The position numbers were made by a program, and so were the translations under genes. DNA of 30,888 nucleotides from Fragilaria radians (Eukaryota > Bacillariophyta > Fragilariophyceae > Fragilariales > Fragilariaceae): the NCBI GenBank assembly GCA_900642245.1, contig CAAAJI010000219.1, forward strand, positions 67,436 to 98,323, given 5' to 3'. The stretch's first letter is position 1. Each line of letters begins with the position of its first letter. Of this stretch, positions 18,385 through 30,268 are shown piece after piece. The notes beneath the pieces were generated by a model. It did no database searches and was not told the origin of the DNA. It saw only the letters and a program-made list of their open reading frames with translations.

Positions 18385-19812
18385 ATGCAGCTTCTCTTTC
18401 TAGTACTTTTGTTTCTCCATGTCACATTCAGCAAGTCGTCTCTATGCCATTCAAGCCCTTCTGTAGAAGATAAGATTGTTGCTTGTGATTTTGTGGGAAT
18501 TCCAGATTTGGAAGAATGCTTTAGCGCTGAGAAAATGTTTATCAAGTATTTTAGTCAATTTCCAACACAGATTGGTTTGTTGACGAATTTGAATTCATTA
18601 AGCCTTGTCAATTCAAGAGGAACAATACCTTCTCCCATAGGATGTCTAACAAAACTGACGTATTTACAATTTTCTTCCAATGATATAAAAGGCGCGCTCC
18701 CATCGTCGATTGGGGCATTGACAGAATTGATTTATTTTGATTTCCGAAATAATGAATTCACTGGTAGCATTCCATCGTATATCAGATTACTTACGAAGTT
18801 GACAGCTTTGACTTTGTCAGGTAACAAATTTATCGGTAGCATTCCATCGTCGATTGGATCATTGACAGGATTGAATCTCTTGGATTTGTCTGATAATAAA
18901 TTCACTGGTAGCATTCCATTGTTTCTTGGATCGTTGACAGGATTGAATCTCTTGGATTTGTCTAATAATAAATTGCTGGGTAGCATTCCAACATCTATTA
19001 GATCATTGACAGGGTTGAATCTCTTGGATTTGAGTGTTAATCTATTGATTGGTGCTATTCCATCTTCAATCGGGTCAATGACAGGATTGAGAAACTTGGA
19101 TTTTTCTGCTAATAAACTGACAGGTAGCATTCCATCGACAATTGGGACATTGACAGAATTGACAGATTTGAATTTGTCTGGTAATAAGTTGGCTGGAAGC
19201 ATTTCTCCGTCTATTGGAGCATTGACTGCATTGATAAATCTGGATTTGTCTTATAATAAATTGACTGGTAGCATTCCAGCATCTATTGGATATTTGACAG
19301 ATTTGTTTTTGCTGGCTTTGCGACTTAATCTATTGACTGGTACTCTTCCATCGTCAATTGGATCATTGTCAGCATTGAAATATTTGGATTCGTCTTATAA
19401 TAAATTGGGTGGTAGCATTCCAATATCTATTGGATCGTTGATAGAGTTGGATACTTTGGATTTGCGTAACAATAAACTGACTGGTACAATCCCACCATCA
19501 ATCGGATCAATGGCATATTTGTATGAATTGAAATTGCGTAACAATACACTGACTGGTACCATTCCATCATCAATCGGAAAAATGACGAATTTGATATATT
19601 TGCGTTTACAATACAATCAATTAAGCGGAACACTTCCATTGTCAATTGGATTATTGACACAATTGCTGAGAGTGTCTATCTTTTCCAACCCAATGACTGG
19701 TCCTGTGCCATCTAAGCTATGCTCTTTCAAACGACTAAAAGTCGTTGTTGAATGTAATGTAATCAACTGTGACTGTTGCGTTCGACGATCCAAAGACAAG
19801 AAATGTCCATAA
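18385..19812 (+). CDS. Secreted leucine-rich repeat protein, plant-type, 16 repeats
   Basis: A single exon of 475 residues starts at the ATG 18385. Residues 1-17 are a signal peptide (MQLLFLVLLFLHVTFS). A short Cys-containing N-cap follows (C21, C34, C45), then sixteen 24-residue repeats, residues about 66-449, of the plant-type pattern L-T-x-L-x-x-L-D-L-S-x-N-x-[LF]-[TI]-G-[ST]-I-P-x-S-I-G-S. The C-cap carries a Cys cluster (CSFKRL ... CNVINCDCC). No transmembrane segment, kinase or GPI-type tail is seen, so the protein is predicted to be secreted and to act as a binding or recognition surface, like polygalacturonase-inhibitor or receptor ectodomains; its ligand is unknown. The repeats are very alike at DNA level, which favours unequal exchange and copy-number change. 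Confidence 0.9.
   Translation: MQLLFLVLLFLHVTFSKSSLCHSSPSVEDKIVACDFVGIPDLEECFSAEKMFIKYFSQFPTQIGLLTNLNSLSLVNSRGTIPSPIGCLTKLTYLQFSSNDIKGALPSSIGALTELIYFDFRNNEFTGSIPSYIRLLTKLTALTLSGNKFIGSIPSSIGSLTGLNLLDLSDNKFTGSIPLFLGSLTGLNLLDLSNNKLLGSIPTSIRSLTGLNLLDLSVNLLIGAIPSSIGSMTGLRNLDFSANKLTGSIPSTIGTLTELTDLNLSGNKLAGSISPSIGALTALINLDLSYNKLTGSIPASIGYLTDLFLLALRLNLLTGTLPSSIGSLSALKYLDSSYNKLGGSIPISIGSLIELDTLDLRNNKLTGTIPPSIGSMAYLYELKLRNNTLTGTIPSSIGKMTNLIYLRLQYNQLSGTLPLSIGLLTQLLRVSIFSNPMTGPVPSKLCSFKRLKVVVECNVINCDCCVRRSKDKKCP
18580..19731 (+). repeat. Sixteen 72-bp coding tandem repeats (LRR units)
   Basis: The LRR units repeat with a 72-bp period. The three units starting near 18862, 18934 and 19006 are the most alike, sharing TTGACAGGATTGAATCTCTT (with one change) and GGATTTG. 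The periodicity also produces a false 156-codon frame on the opposite strand (19202-18732). Confidence 0.88.
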
Positions 19813-21239
19813 TAGATGACATTTTTCATTACAATATTGCAATAATTCTACTAAGAAATTAGTGTCATGCATAGGTGATAACCCTGGATGAGATCGAAAG
19901 GAGACTTGGCATGCCTTTAATGTTTTTTTATTCCAATAGATGTACGTTTCTTGTTAACAAGAGGTGATTTTTTCTTCCAGACTCAGTCGCCATCCATGAT
20001 GCAATATTCAAACCAATGTGCAAGAACAAAGTAACCAGGAAAAATAAGAACATCTCAACTGAGAAACAAGTAATCTATAACAAATATGGATTAGTTGTTA
20101 GAGAAATCTGTCATATTGAGGAAGATTGCAGCAGCTAGATACACTATTCTAGCTGATAAAAGCAGAATGAAAATGCTAGTTCAATGCTTTGGCAAGAGCT
20201 CTAAATACATTTTGCTTGAATTGTTGGATACTGGCACTGCCGGTGCTTTTCACAAATATTTTGCTCTCACATCGAATTTAGCAAGTAGACCTCAAGGTCA
20301 GAGTGCTGTACTTGACTTCCTACTCAAGAGAAGACACAATCTTTACAATTCAATTCCCAAATTTCTGTGGTGGCGATCAGCTGTGAGGAAAAACACATGG
20401 TGGAAGGCAAGCCATAAAGTGAATTATCCTATCCTCTTATAGCAATTAGGACAAAACTAATGAAAAAGATACTGGACCAAACTCATTGACCTCCAGGATA
20501 AGTCACAGGTATTCCCGGACTTGAGTCCATCAAGATGCATTGTAGAGGTCAACTTCTGCTTAAAGGTTGTTGCATTGCATATTTATGGAGCAATGGTCTT
20601 TGTTTCTTGTAAATGGGTGTCGTTTCCTTGTTGGAAAATGTTATCCAATTGACATTCCACAGTCTCAAAGTATCTGTATAGAATTCTTATTTCCATAATA
20701 TTTTCATGATATTGAGTTTGAACAGGATACCTAAACTTGTTGTTGCTAACTTATTTTGGTATTGCCAAGACGTATTCACATTGCTACACATCTTTTATGT
20801 GAGATACATAAGACAACCATTAGGTATAAAGGAAATCTCAAGTGTATCCATCCTTACATCTATTGTCTGTAACGGCGATGTGTCTTTGGCAAATTGTTGA
20901 TTTAACTTAGTGCGACAAAATGTTTTGAACACAAAGTTACCGTGGTTTGGATTCTACGATTCGAAGGGATCCTCAAATATATTTCAGAAACAGTGCTGTA
21001 TTCAAAAATCAAGGCTCGCACCAAGCCTAGTCCCTTGAGTCATTGACCTTCTACATAAGGAAGGGTTCTGAACCTATCTAGTTTAAAAAACATGAGACCA
21101 CAAGATCTTGTTGCAGTCTTTGATTGGCATAAAAATTTAAAATCTATAGCGTTTTGATGATCTTGAGCTTATGCAAGATATCTTTTCTCTTTGTCGATGC
21201 CCTCATTTATTTTAAACATGTCATGCTCCGTCCTACTAC
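19813..21239. other. AT-rich spacer, no supported gene
   Basis: The longest open frame is 115 codons on the plus strand (20095-20442); it starts with TTG just after a stop, has no ATG until codon 25, and shows no recognisable motif (LVQCFGKSSKYIL, FLWWRSAVRKNTWW). It may be an element remnant, since decayed retroelement sequence follows to the right. Confidence 0.45.
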
Positions 21240-21470
21240 ATACTGACAACTATTGCCCTCTATAATTCGGGTTAATCCTTTTCCGTAGTTGCATCAGTGC
21301 AATATAGATATTGATTCTGACCTTAGCATGCCCCTGATGTATTAATGCCTGCCAATGCTTTTATGATTTGGTCAATCACAATCTAAAGGTCCCCATCTTA
21401 GCATGAGAATTCTCAATAATATTACGCTGATGTTTTGATATCAAGGTATCCTTCAAGATTTTAAAAGCAG
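21240..21470 (-). pseudogene. Possible relic of a retroelement integrase C-terminal region
   Basis: On the minus strand one frame reads KHQRNIIENSHAKMGTFR, stop, and after two more stops KHWQALIHQGHAKVRINIYI ... LRKRINPN. The order and spacing resemble the R-N-x-x-E-R-A-I-x-T-F-K ... LW-x-x-L-x-P-Q-A ... LR-x-S-R-x-N-P pattern of integrases in diatom Ty1/copia-type elements. Similarity is faint and from memory. Confidence 0.3.
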
Positions 21471-21689
21471 CGCCTTTTATTGTCTACGTATTTTTACTCT
21501 CGCTACACTTTTGTAATCATATTAATGTGCTCAAGATGAAAATGTTCTCTTCAGTTTTACTCTGTTGAAACTTGTTGAGCTGGGGCAAAATTATGAATCA
21601 TCTTATTTACCCCTTTCGATAATTTTCAAAATTATTAAATTGCTGAAAAAAATGCTCGCAAATTTCAGCGCTGTTATGGGTAAATGAAC

Positions 21690-22402
21690 TAGGGATTATC
21701 CTAGATCTTAGCAAACATGTTATCAAGTGGGAAACGGATGAAATTCCAATTAAGGGACCTAGAACATTGACGATTTAATGGCTGATGAACCAGCATCCAT
21801 AAAATCAAAGATGGTTAGATTCTCTAGAGTTCTAGAAGCTACCTATTCACCCGCATGTCTGTATAATCTTGTCCGAGCTTGTTACCTCTTGAATACAGAG
21901 GAACAAACACAACTTTTTCAATTACTTCACAAATATATACACGCCTAGCTTTCCAATTCCTAAAAATAATGGTACCATATGGTTAGTATCAGACTTCCGA
22001 AAGGTAAATAGTCTTCGATGTCACCCATTCCCTTTTCCAAATATAGGAGATATAATTAGGGAAATGGAAGGCTTCACATTTGTGACTGCTCTTGATCTAA
22101 ACATGTGATATTATCATACTAAATTAAATCCCATCCCAAAAGATATGGACTTTTCTTTTTCCTTGGGGAAAAAATAATAGTGCAAACGTCTCCCAATAAG
22201 AATTAAAAGTATGCCTAATGTATTTCAACAAAGTATGTCTAAACTGATGCAAAAATTGGAATACGGTAGGACTTACATAGATGACTTATTGATCCACAGT
22301 CATAATTACTTCAAGGATCATCTAATTAAATTGGAAACGGTTCTGTCCAGACTTTCACTTTTCGTAAACTTCAAAGTCAATAAGTCATTACAATTTGCCT
22401 TT
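21690..22402 (+). pseudogene. Ty3/gypsy protease-reverse transcriptase fragment
   Basis: The fragment opens with the end of the aspartic protease (ELGIILDLSKHVIKWETDEI, about 21690-21750). A linker follows in another frame (LLNTEEQTQLFQLLHKY). From 21950 one frame carries reverse transcriptase signatures: FPIPKNNGTI, VSDFRKVNS, PFPNIGDII, TALDLNM-stop-YYH (catalytic Asp block) and the active-site YIDD (about 22276), then DHLIKLETVLSRL and a stop at 22405. Point stops at LNM*YY and GKK** and one frame change make it inactive. This fits the Ty3/gypsy lineage, where YxDD follows KLMQKLE-type helices. The RNase H and integrase are missing because the element ends abruptly at a junction with an opposed fragment. 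Confidence 0.82.
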
Positions 22403-22403
22403 T

Positions 22404-23176
22404 AATAGTTGTTCTTGAGAGTGTGGAACTGGATATGATCTTGTGTGATAAGGTTTCCCATTCTTATCTCTTCATTCCAAGTCAACTGGATATGTTTTCC
22501 AATTTCACAGTGTTCCATCAAACAAGTGTGCAAACTGGTTTAGCAGCTTATACAAACTTTTCTTGTTGACCAGTATTTAACAGGTGGTAATCTGATGCAG
22601 TCTTGTCTAAGTTGGCATGGCAGTATTTGCTTTCCACTATATTCTGGATTCTTTCAGTATCTGTGATTGAGCAAACAATAGTTCTTGTTCCAACTCTTCC
22701 TTTTGATTTATCAATTGGTTGCATTGGAACTGAGGCATTATCCCATTTTACTTCAGCTGCACTGATTCTTTTGTCAATTCCTATTTTGCGTGTTAAATCT
22801 CTGCCAATGACAAAGTCATAACTACTTGCCTGAGCATTTGATTCATCCACGTTAAGAAGGTTGTCCAACTCTGGTCTTCAAATCAAATACAACGTACTTT
22901 CCTTTTTCTTCTTCCATATTGTTTTGTCTTCTGAGGTATCAACGGAAGAACAGAAAGCAAATGACTCAACTCCTTGACTCTTGGAATCTTGGTATACATG
23001 CTTAACACATACTTTTGCTGTTGTATCTTGATCTTCCAAAAGAGCTCCTTAAACGGTGTAATCTTTATCTTCTTTCCGTAGCATGTAGATGTCATACAGT
23101 TATATTGCATCAAGCCACCGATTAGGTCTGTAGAAAAGTATCCTAATGTGGAATATGTGATAAAAGTATAGTTCAA
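22404..23176 (-). pseudogene. Second Ty3/gypsy protease fragment, opposite orientation
   Basis: On the minus strand 22868-22548 is an open frame with SSYDFVIGRDLTRKIGID (flap-region G-R-D-L block of Ty3 proteases) and VKWDNASVPM, then the linker ESKYCHANLDKTASDYHLL. After a frame change, 22510-22404 reads FDGTL, YPVDLE, GKPYHTRSYPVPHSQEQLF, the conserved segment just before the reverse transcriptase. A further minus-strand frame (23176-22883, 97 codons) lies where the protease N-terminus or gag would be, but I cannot recognise it. Stops and frame changes make the copy inactive. It represents a different copy from the plus-strand fragment, since both contain the protease end. Confidence 0.75.
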
Positions 23177-24813
23177 TGAATTATAATACTTTTTAGTTGT
23201 ACAGGGTAGGGTGACTGATTTAATCCTTCCTCTGATTCAATCTTGATTACTGAAATTTCCATTGAATCTTGAGTGCACTTTGGCAGTTCTAATTAAGATC
23301 AATTTTAGTTAGTCCGTTTTAACCGTACTGTTTGTTTGTTAGTTAGCCTTTGGTTAATCTAAGGTTTAATTAGCGCATTGAATAATTGTTGATGGACCTT
23401 TTTGTCGGATCAAACGGATTAAGTAAACATATTTCATTTCCCTTAAGTATTTCTTAAGCTAAACTATTCAAAACCTCAATAATATAGCAAGATAATTCTA
23501 CATGATTATTGCAACCAGCTGATAATCAGCCCTTGTATTTAACTCTTTTCAAAAGTTGAAGTAGAACATGACATGCAATTTCCATTTAGGGACGATATCA
23601 TGAAAATGCCTGATTAAAGTTTTTTATCATCGGTATTTTGTATGGGGGGTGGGGGGGTTAGGGGTAGACATCCAGTGCCATTGATTATCATATCCTAATT
23701 CTGTATACTTACTTTTAATGCCAATAAGGTATGTCTCCGATACCGGTACACAAATATATATCGTAGCCTTTCAATATACTCTGACAGAATCATCATTGCT
23801 CTTAGCTTTATTCATCTCATAACGCAAGCAGTATTTAATTTATGAGCCAAGGTATATTTCAACATCACCTTTGCGGGGGTATTTGCAATGTTATGACCTG
23901 AAGATTGACGGTGAAGACCGATTCTGAAGTATATCAAAATCAGAAATCACTAACATTTAATTCTAAACAAACTTTTTCTTCCTGCATAAAAAATAGTTAT
24001 GAGCTAAGAAAGTGAGAGCGAAAAGGTTACATATCTGTTTAATAAAAAATGCCTTTATCCTTAGGTAGCATATATCTTCAAGGAAGTGAGAGAAAGAAAT
24101 TAGCTCAAACCCGTTGATTTTGGTAAAATGAATATTTTTAGCTACTTTAGACTAATTCTATGATTGGATCCTGTATTCGAAAATTGGAAAGAATTGGAAT
24201 TTAGTATGTTACATAGAGACTTTGTCAAAATTGTTACAGTGGTCTTATTGCACAAAATTCCGTTCGCGAGCATTTTTTTCTTTTCTGCTAGCTGTGTATA
24301 TGATTTATTGTATACTTTCATGTTCAAAAAGGCAATCAAGATGGAAAATTCAACCGTGATTATTCTTGATCAAATGTCTGAATACATTGAATATCCTAAT
24401 GCTATATATAAGTACTTGTAGAACAACAGTAAGGCAGCATAGCTCATTTATGAATCAATCATTACTCATAAACCTGTATCTTTTTTATGCTATCTTGATA
24501 ATTCATGCCAATTACATTTCAAATATAACGACGCTCAAGCAAATTCAGAATCTCACCATTGGGTCTAACGTGTGAAACCTTTCTGATTTTTTTCTCTTTT
24601 CGAGTAGCTGCTGAAGTTATCACCTTTTTATTCTTTGCAGTCAAGACATTGGACTGTCTGGGAACTATTCCCTTCATGAAAACAACATAGTTTGATGGAT
24701 AGTCAATCAATAACATGAGAATTGAAGTGTTGGTGACATTTGCCATATAAACTAGATAATCTAGTAAATAAAATTGACAAGTAATTAGGGTACTATAAGT
24801 TCCAAGTATAACA
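23177..24813. other. AT-rich spacer with a G-rich tract
   Basis: No gene is supported; open frames of 65-85 codons at 24142-24746 are AT-rich and show no motif. A G-rich run (about 23644-23657) followed by TTAGGGG (23658-23664) is the fourth telomere-like motif in the window. Confidence 0.5.
23644..23664 (+). repeat. G-tract plus TTAGGGG
   Basis: G6-T-G7 is followed by a single TTAGGGG heptamer, in a strand orientation matching the arrays at 3603 and 4767. It could form a G-quadruplex. Confidence 0.6.
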
Positions 24814-27800
24814 TTAGTGATCTTGAGATTTCACAATGCGGATAAGTTGCTGGACTTCCTTTTTTTCCATCATTAGAATTTCCGAGTTTTTCTGATTAGT
24901 GCCCATGAGCTTATCTCCCAAACCAACACCAACGTACTTATCTAAAATATTACTGACTTTTTGAATACTCAAAAACGGATACTTCCTTCTGCGTTCCGAA
25001 CCATTTTCTCGCATCAGGAGACGTGGAAGATCACGATCGAGCATGGCTTCCGTAAGGCACTTTAGCTCATTGAAACACTCACTAAGCTGAGGGACACCAG
25101 TAGAGTTTGCAAATCGCTCGAATTCTTGGACATCCAGTGCCAAGTTCTTTAATCCAAACGCATCTATACGTGAAATGGGAGGAATACCGTCCTCCCCTGG
25201 GTGCCCACTATCGGGCGAGTCGGTAAGGAGCTTCACTATGCGCTCAGCTACATGGCCACAACAAGAAAAGTGTAATCCAAATCGAGAACCTTCATCCATC
25301 GGCCCAAGCTGGGAAAATACGGATCTAAGATACTGAATAAGACCCTCACAGTATGCATTTGGCATCTCTCGGGCGGCCTTACTAACCCATTGGAAATTAT
25401 CGAGAGCAAAGTTAATGTGTGAATCTATCTTTCCACGACAAATTTCATATACCAGATTGTACATATGCCCAACCTGTGAATCACAAGATTTATCTGCTCC
25501 CTTGAGACGCAATTCGGCATATTGAAAGGTTTCTTCCAACTGATCGGGGCGAATCATTCCTACATGACACATTCCTCGCATGACTGTTCCAAAAAGGCGC
25601 GAAAGACTGTGCTGAACCGCGGCAATATTTGCCATGGTTTGCACTGCTTTATCGACAGAACCTTCTTCTAGCATCGCATCGCCGTCTTGCATACCCACAG
25701 CAGCAACCGATACGCATTCCTCTAGGCAATCCAACACATAGCATGCACCTGGGCTGCCTTTCTTTTGAGAAAAAATCTGACCTAATTCCTCTTGACTGAG
25801 TGTGAAGGCAGCGCAGGAAATGGCACGGGCGTGAACCGATCTGATAACTTCAGGGACCGATTTACTAAATGTATACACTTCATCTTTTTGTGCCTTGCGA
25901 GTGTTCTTCCCTCCGCCAATATCATTGAAGGGCTGAGCCGGAATATTTGATTTTTGTTTTAGGTCATGCAATCCAAAAGGTATGCCAACCATTTCTTCAT
26001 CGGGGATGGCGTCTTTTCGACTTTTTTTGGACTGCATGTGATCCACCGTAGTCACAACCATGGGTTCTTTTCGATCGTCACTAGCAATCTTTTTGGTGAC
26101 CTTTAACTGTTCATCTTGAGCGACTTTTAAGGCTGTTACCACAATATCGATGTCCATTGCCAACAACTCCTTGTCAACGCGTCGAGTTGTTGAGGAGGGA
26201 TGCACAATTTTCAAAGCTGAACGAAACGACGAAATCAAACATGAAGCACGGACTAGTTCGGCCAAGCTCGCACCATTTGCACGACCACGAAGTAAATTTC
26301 CCAGCTCAGCAACTAAGGAGCGCTCGTAACGAGAAGATGATTCTCGAAAGCGACTAGCACTTGTAGCAACAGTGTTACCAATTTTCTTTCCATCTTTATC
26401 AAGTTCTTCTTCATCATCAAAATTTCCAAGTTCAAGGGCGGCTTCAACAGCACTGAATCCAACGACACTTGCACAAAGATGGGGAAGGCTTTTGGCGAAA
26501 AAAACTCGGTCAGTTCCAACGCTGACATCATCCCCAGTAAGGGAAGATAAAGAGGAGCGTATCTCGTGTTTTTCTCCCTTGGGATCGCCATCATTAGCGC
26601 CTCCTCCGATTTTCATGTCCCCAAAACGGTTCTGTTCATAATATTGAACGAACTCATCAGACCTCCTTAGAAGATTGAATGCCAGTTCTGCCCGACGAAC
26701 TGGATGTACTGATTCTGGAAGACCTAAAAGCTTTGCATCGTCCTCTTTTCTGTTTCATACACAAACTACATGAGAGTCCGCAAATGTGTGTTGTAGATGA
26801 ATTCTATTGTTACATACCTTGTTGGATAATCGTGGAAGAGAATCGGAGGGGTGAGCAAAGTGGCCCAACTCGAATGTGCTTGGTCGCTTCCGTCTTTGGT
26901 GACAACCATTTGTTGCTTGCTAGCTATGGTACCTGTGGGAGGTGCTCGATTCGCTCCCCGGAAGCTGAGATTTCCTCGCTTTCCATGTCGACTCCCGCCA
27001 TGACGCGATCCTGAAAGATTTTGGTTCTCAACATTGAGATTGAGTTCATGGATATCGACCATGAGTGGAGCCGATTCATCCCAACATCTGTACCATCCAA
27101 AAGCTAGGGCAAATGCCTCAGCACGTCTCGCCATGCCCAGCCTTGTCATTGCTTCTAAACGCTGCGCCTCTTTGTTTGCATCTCTTTCATACCAGTATCC
27201 CTGACGAACGGCGCGAGCGACCTTCCCGCTTTGGTCGATACGAGCTAGCAAGTTGTCGGCGACCTTAGCCCTCCATATATAGGAGGGGGGCAAATGCCCT
27301 CCAAGTCCCAACTGGCCAGGACCAATACTCATACTTTGAGCACATTTACGAAGAACAGCACGACCTGCCTTTGCTCCGTCACCTCCAGATCGTAGGGCTA
27401 AGAACCAACGATTAAGACCACGACGTGCTCCAATGATGACTTCATTCTCAATTTTTGGCAACATAACCATGGCACGACGACCAAACGGAGTTTCTTCTAG
27501 AGACATGGTATCCTCAGATGCCGATGAGATTCTATTTTGAGAAGTTGAACCTAAAATGAGAGAAGATACAGGAGCATTCAAACATGTACGAGCCTCATCA
27601 ACAGCATCTAGGGCTGCTCTTGGACGTCCTAGTGCTGCTTGTTTGCGTGCACGTTCCAATAGAACTGCGACATTTCGACATGCAGTAACCATTCCAGCTA
27701 ATGTTCGAGCACGTTGATTTGCTAATCTGGAGTGTTCCAAAAGTGCAGCTGCCATTAGCATTCTTCCAGCAGTGTCATTTTGAAGTACTTGATTGTTTCG

Positions 27801-28214
27801 TTCCAGTGTAAGTGAAAGTTCCTTAGCAGGTTCACCTAAGGCAACGACACGTCCTACAGAAGCAAGGAATGCATCCGAATGATCATGACAGACTTGTCCA
27901 ATTCTTGCAGAATTTTCTTTTGCTTCTTGCACCAATTCAGCATGTAAATCTTTGTCTAGACCTCGCTCCAGAGCTGTAGCGACAGTACTTGCAACCACCC
28001 ATTCATGAGAATCCATTTGAAATCCTGTCGGATCTGGACGACGATGTACATCGGCGACTAAACGACGTACTGCTTCTTCTCGACGTCTACGAGCTCGTGA
28101 CATCACTACAGCTGTATCTTCCTTGACTGCAGTGTCCAATCCTTTCGCTCCTAGAATATCAATTACATCTTCATCGATATCATCAGAAGCTATCTGACTT
28201 TTGCCTTCTTCCAT
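24814..28214 (-). CDS. SEC15: Exocyst complex subunit Sec15 (EXOC6-like), two exons
   Basis: Exon 1 is 28214-26818 and exon 2 is 26749-24814; the 68-bp intron (GTATGT ... GAAACAG) joins PTR to KEDD in frame, giving 1110 residues. The N-terminal half has the Sec15 pattern: AKENSARIG, a helical rod, ALGRPRAALDAVDEA, and a MLPKIENEVIIGARRGLNRW block. After the intron RRAELAFNLLRRSDEF and FVQYYEQNRF match the conserved FxxYY segment. The C-terminal domain is the clearest match: YLRSVFSQL, CCGHVAERIVKLL, FGLKNLALDVQEFERFA, LSECFNELKCLTEAML and a basic PFLSIQKVSNILDKY. The protein is a core exocyst subunit that links Rab/Sec4-type GTPases on secretory vesicles to plasma-membrane tethering. It is longer than the yeast (about 910) and human (about 800) proteins, mainly through inserts rich in Lys/Asp near the start of exon 2. 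Confidence 0.93.
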
Positions 28215-30268
28215 TGCTACAAATCAATCTTCAAAAATTCTATATATTTCCTTTCTATTCTCCTTGGACTACCTTTGTCTCTTCAGTAAAACAAGATAGC
28301 CAAAACACTGCGAATGACAATGGATAGGATTACAGAAATATCCTGTGCAGAAGCTAGTCCAAATAATACTGGCTACACGCCATACAACCTGTACCGACAA
28401 ATCCTTCATTGCATTGCAGCACCAAAGACATAAAATAGTGGTATCACACACCAGTGCGGATGTTACTACCGGTAGTACACACACACTCCATTAACAAGAA
28501 ATGTGAATGATTGCCGAAACTATTTTTTCCAAAGTCATTTTTTCTTCACAAAACTTCCTTTTTCCACGAGGTCAGTATCCGATACAAGTTCTGACCCATC
28601 ATAGGTGGAGGCTTCCTCAGTCTACTGGCATCTAGAGAACTTATTGACTGAAGTATTCTTACTCATGAGAAGCATCTTGTCACAAAGTCTTTTTGCGCCG
28701 TCAGTAGCAACATAATCAACCATCCTGACCCCATCATCTTTATGAGAAGGTAGTAAATCCCTAGGAATCCCTTTCTGAGATTCAGGGAAGTGTTTCCGAT
28801 TTAGATTTTCGTAATTTGGTGAAGGATATGGTATCATGTAAAACAAACGATACTCTATTTTGGAAAGTGAAGGTTTTGCATAGAAAACTCTTAAAACTAT
28901 TGATCAAATACACCATCCAGTCAAAGATCTATGCCTTGTCTATTCATGCACTTGATTTTAAAATTGCACTCAACGCTTGGAACACACTTTTTCTAAGTTA
29001 AACCAGTAGCTTGAGCTCTACTTTTCATTCAAAACATTCAGAACATAGGGTTAGTTGTAGAATTGCCAAAAGGAAGGTCTTTATAAGACAAATTTTATAA
29101 AAGGCAACAAGGAAAGCTAACAAAAATGCAATATTTACCCCGTGAAATGTAAACAGGAAAGAATGCTTTTGTTAGCAGAGCCTAAACGAGAAAACTTGTA
29201 TTTCAAGAGTGCATTATGTTACAATACCACAGTGGCATACACACTAGGTCAAAGTTCTCTTGAATTTCAAATGAAGCAAATTAAGGCAACTTGATTAAGA
29301 GGAAAAGCTGACAGGAAATGGATGAAGTTAATAAAAAGTTTAAAAAAGAATAAATGGAACAAGACTTCTTAACCAAATGTCTAAGAACTCAAAGAATGAG
29401 GTGAAGTTTCACCCAAAATTAAGGTGTGATATGATGTTAATGATACAGAGTCCTTTTGATCTTTTTGTTGAATATCTTTGAAAAAAAATTGACCATGATC
29501 AAATCATTGAAATCATTGGCTGTATCATCTTAGGACGTTATTAGCCTCCAGGTGGGGTGACGAAAGGGGAGAAACTGCAATTCCCTTTGGATGAAGCATG
29601 TCAAACAACTTTGACTCATATTCCTGAGGAACTTTGGAAAGATGAGGTTTTTAAATTGCTGTGATTATGGACTGTTTCACAATCATTGGTATATGTCTCT
29701 CCATTGCCCCTATGTAAGTCTTTCTCCTTGAATCTTTTGTAATTGAAAGCATATCAAGAGAAAAATTGATTCTGAACATTCCAAAGCATAGATCACAGAA
29801 TGCTTGAAGCATACTTCATGGAATAGATTGATACCCCCAAGGAGAGCAACAGGATTTAGTGGCAAAAGGAAACTGCAAACCTCAAGTTGAAGGGCTACAA
29901 CCGTTGGGATGACTACTTGGTTTCTAGAAACCTGTGACAAGTACAAGCAACTCTTTCATGTCATACTCAAAGACTCCCAAAAAACATACGGGTTTAATGA
30001 TATATGTTAAGTCTTGATTTTGTATCTTTGGAAATACCAAAGCAAAACAGTAAAACACAACCATACACACAAAATCAATGTATCAATAATGAAATCTTGT
30101 CCGCAAAGTTTGTTTTTGCATCATGAACATCACAACTTTATTGAGGAGATACATGTATTTATTGATATTCCAATTTTTAAAGTATTTTATAAGTGGTGTG
30201 AGACAATCACCTTGTATTTATAAACGTCCATCCTGTTTGAGTTATCTAAATAATGAAAAAAATTGCTA
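28215..30268. other. AT-rich spacer, mostly featureless
   Basis: The first part should hold the SEC15 promoter. No gene is supported beyond the possible transposase relic at 28622-28846. Several 60-80 codon frames lack motifs. Confidence 0.5.
28622..28846 (-). pseudogene. Possible piggyBac-like transposase fragment
   Basis: A 74-codon minus frame contains NRKHFPESQKGIPRDLL, DGVRMVDYVATDGAKRL and CDKMLLMS. The order NR-x-x-P ... L ... W/C-x-DK-x-[VL]-x-[ML]-[LM]-S resembles the segment of piggyBac (DDE_Tnp_1_7) transposases that precedes the last catalytic Asp block. The composition looks coding rather than random, but the match is faint and the flanks are not recognisable. Confidence 0.3.

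Noticed and set aside
18732..19202. 156-codon frame on the minus strand with a repeated SKRFNPVNDP motif
   Set aside because: It is the antisense shadow of the 72-bp LRR coding repeats; the sense strand has a signal peptide and canonical LRRs.
20095..20442. 115-codon plus-strand frame as a real gene
   Set aside because: It has no ATG at its start, no recognisable domain, and AT-rich composition like the surrounding decayed DNA; kept only as part of the spacer description.
26157..26641. Plus-strand frames opposite SEC15
   Set aside because: They are shadows of the well-supported SEC15 coding strand.
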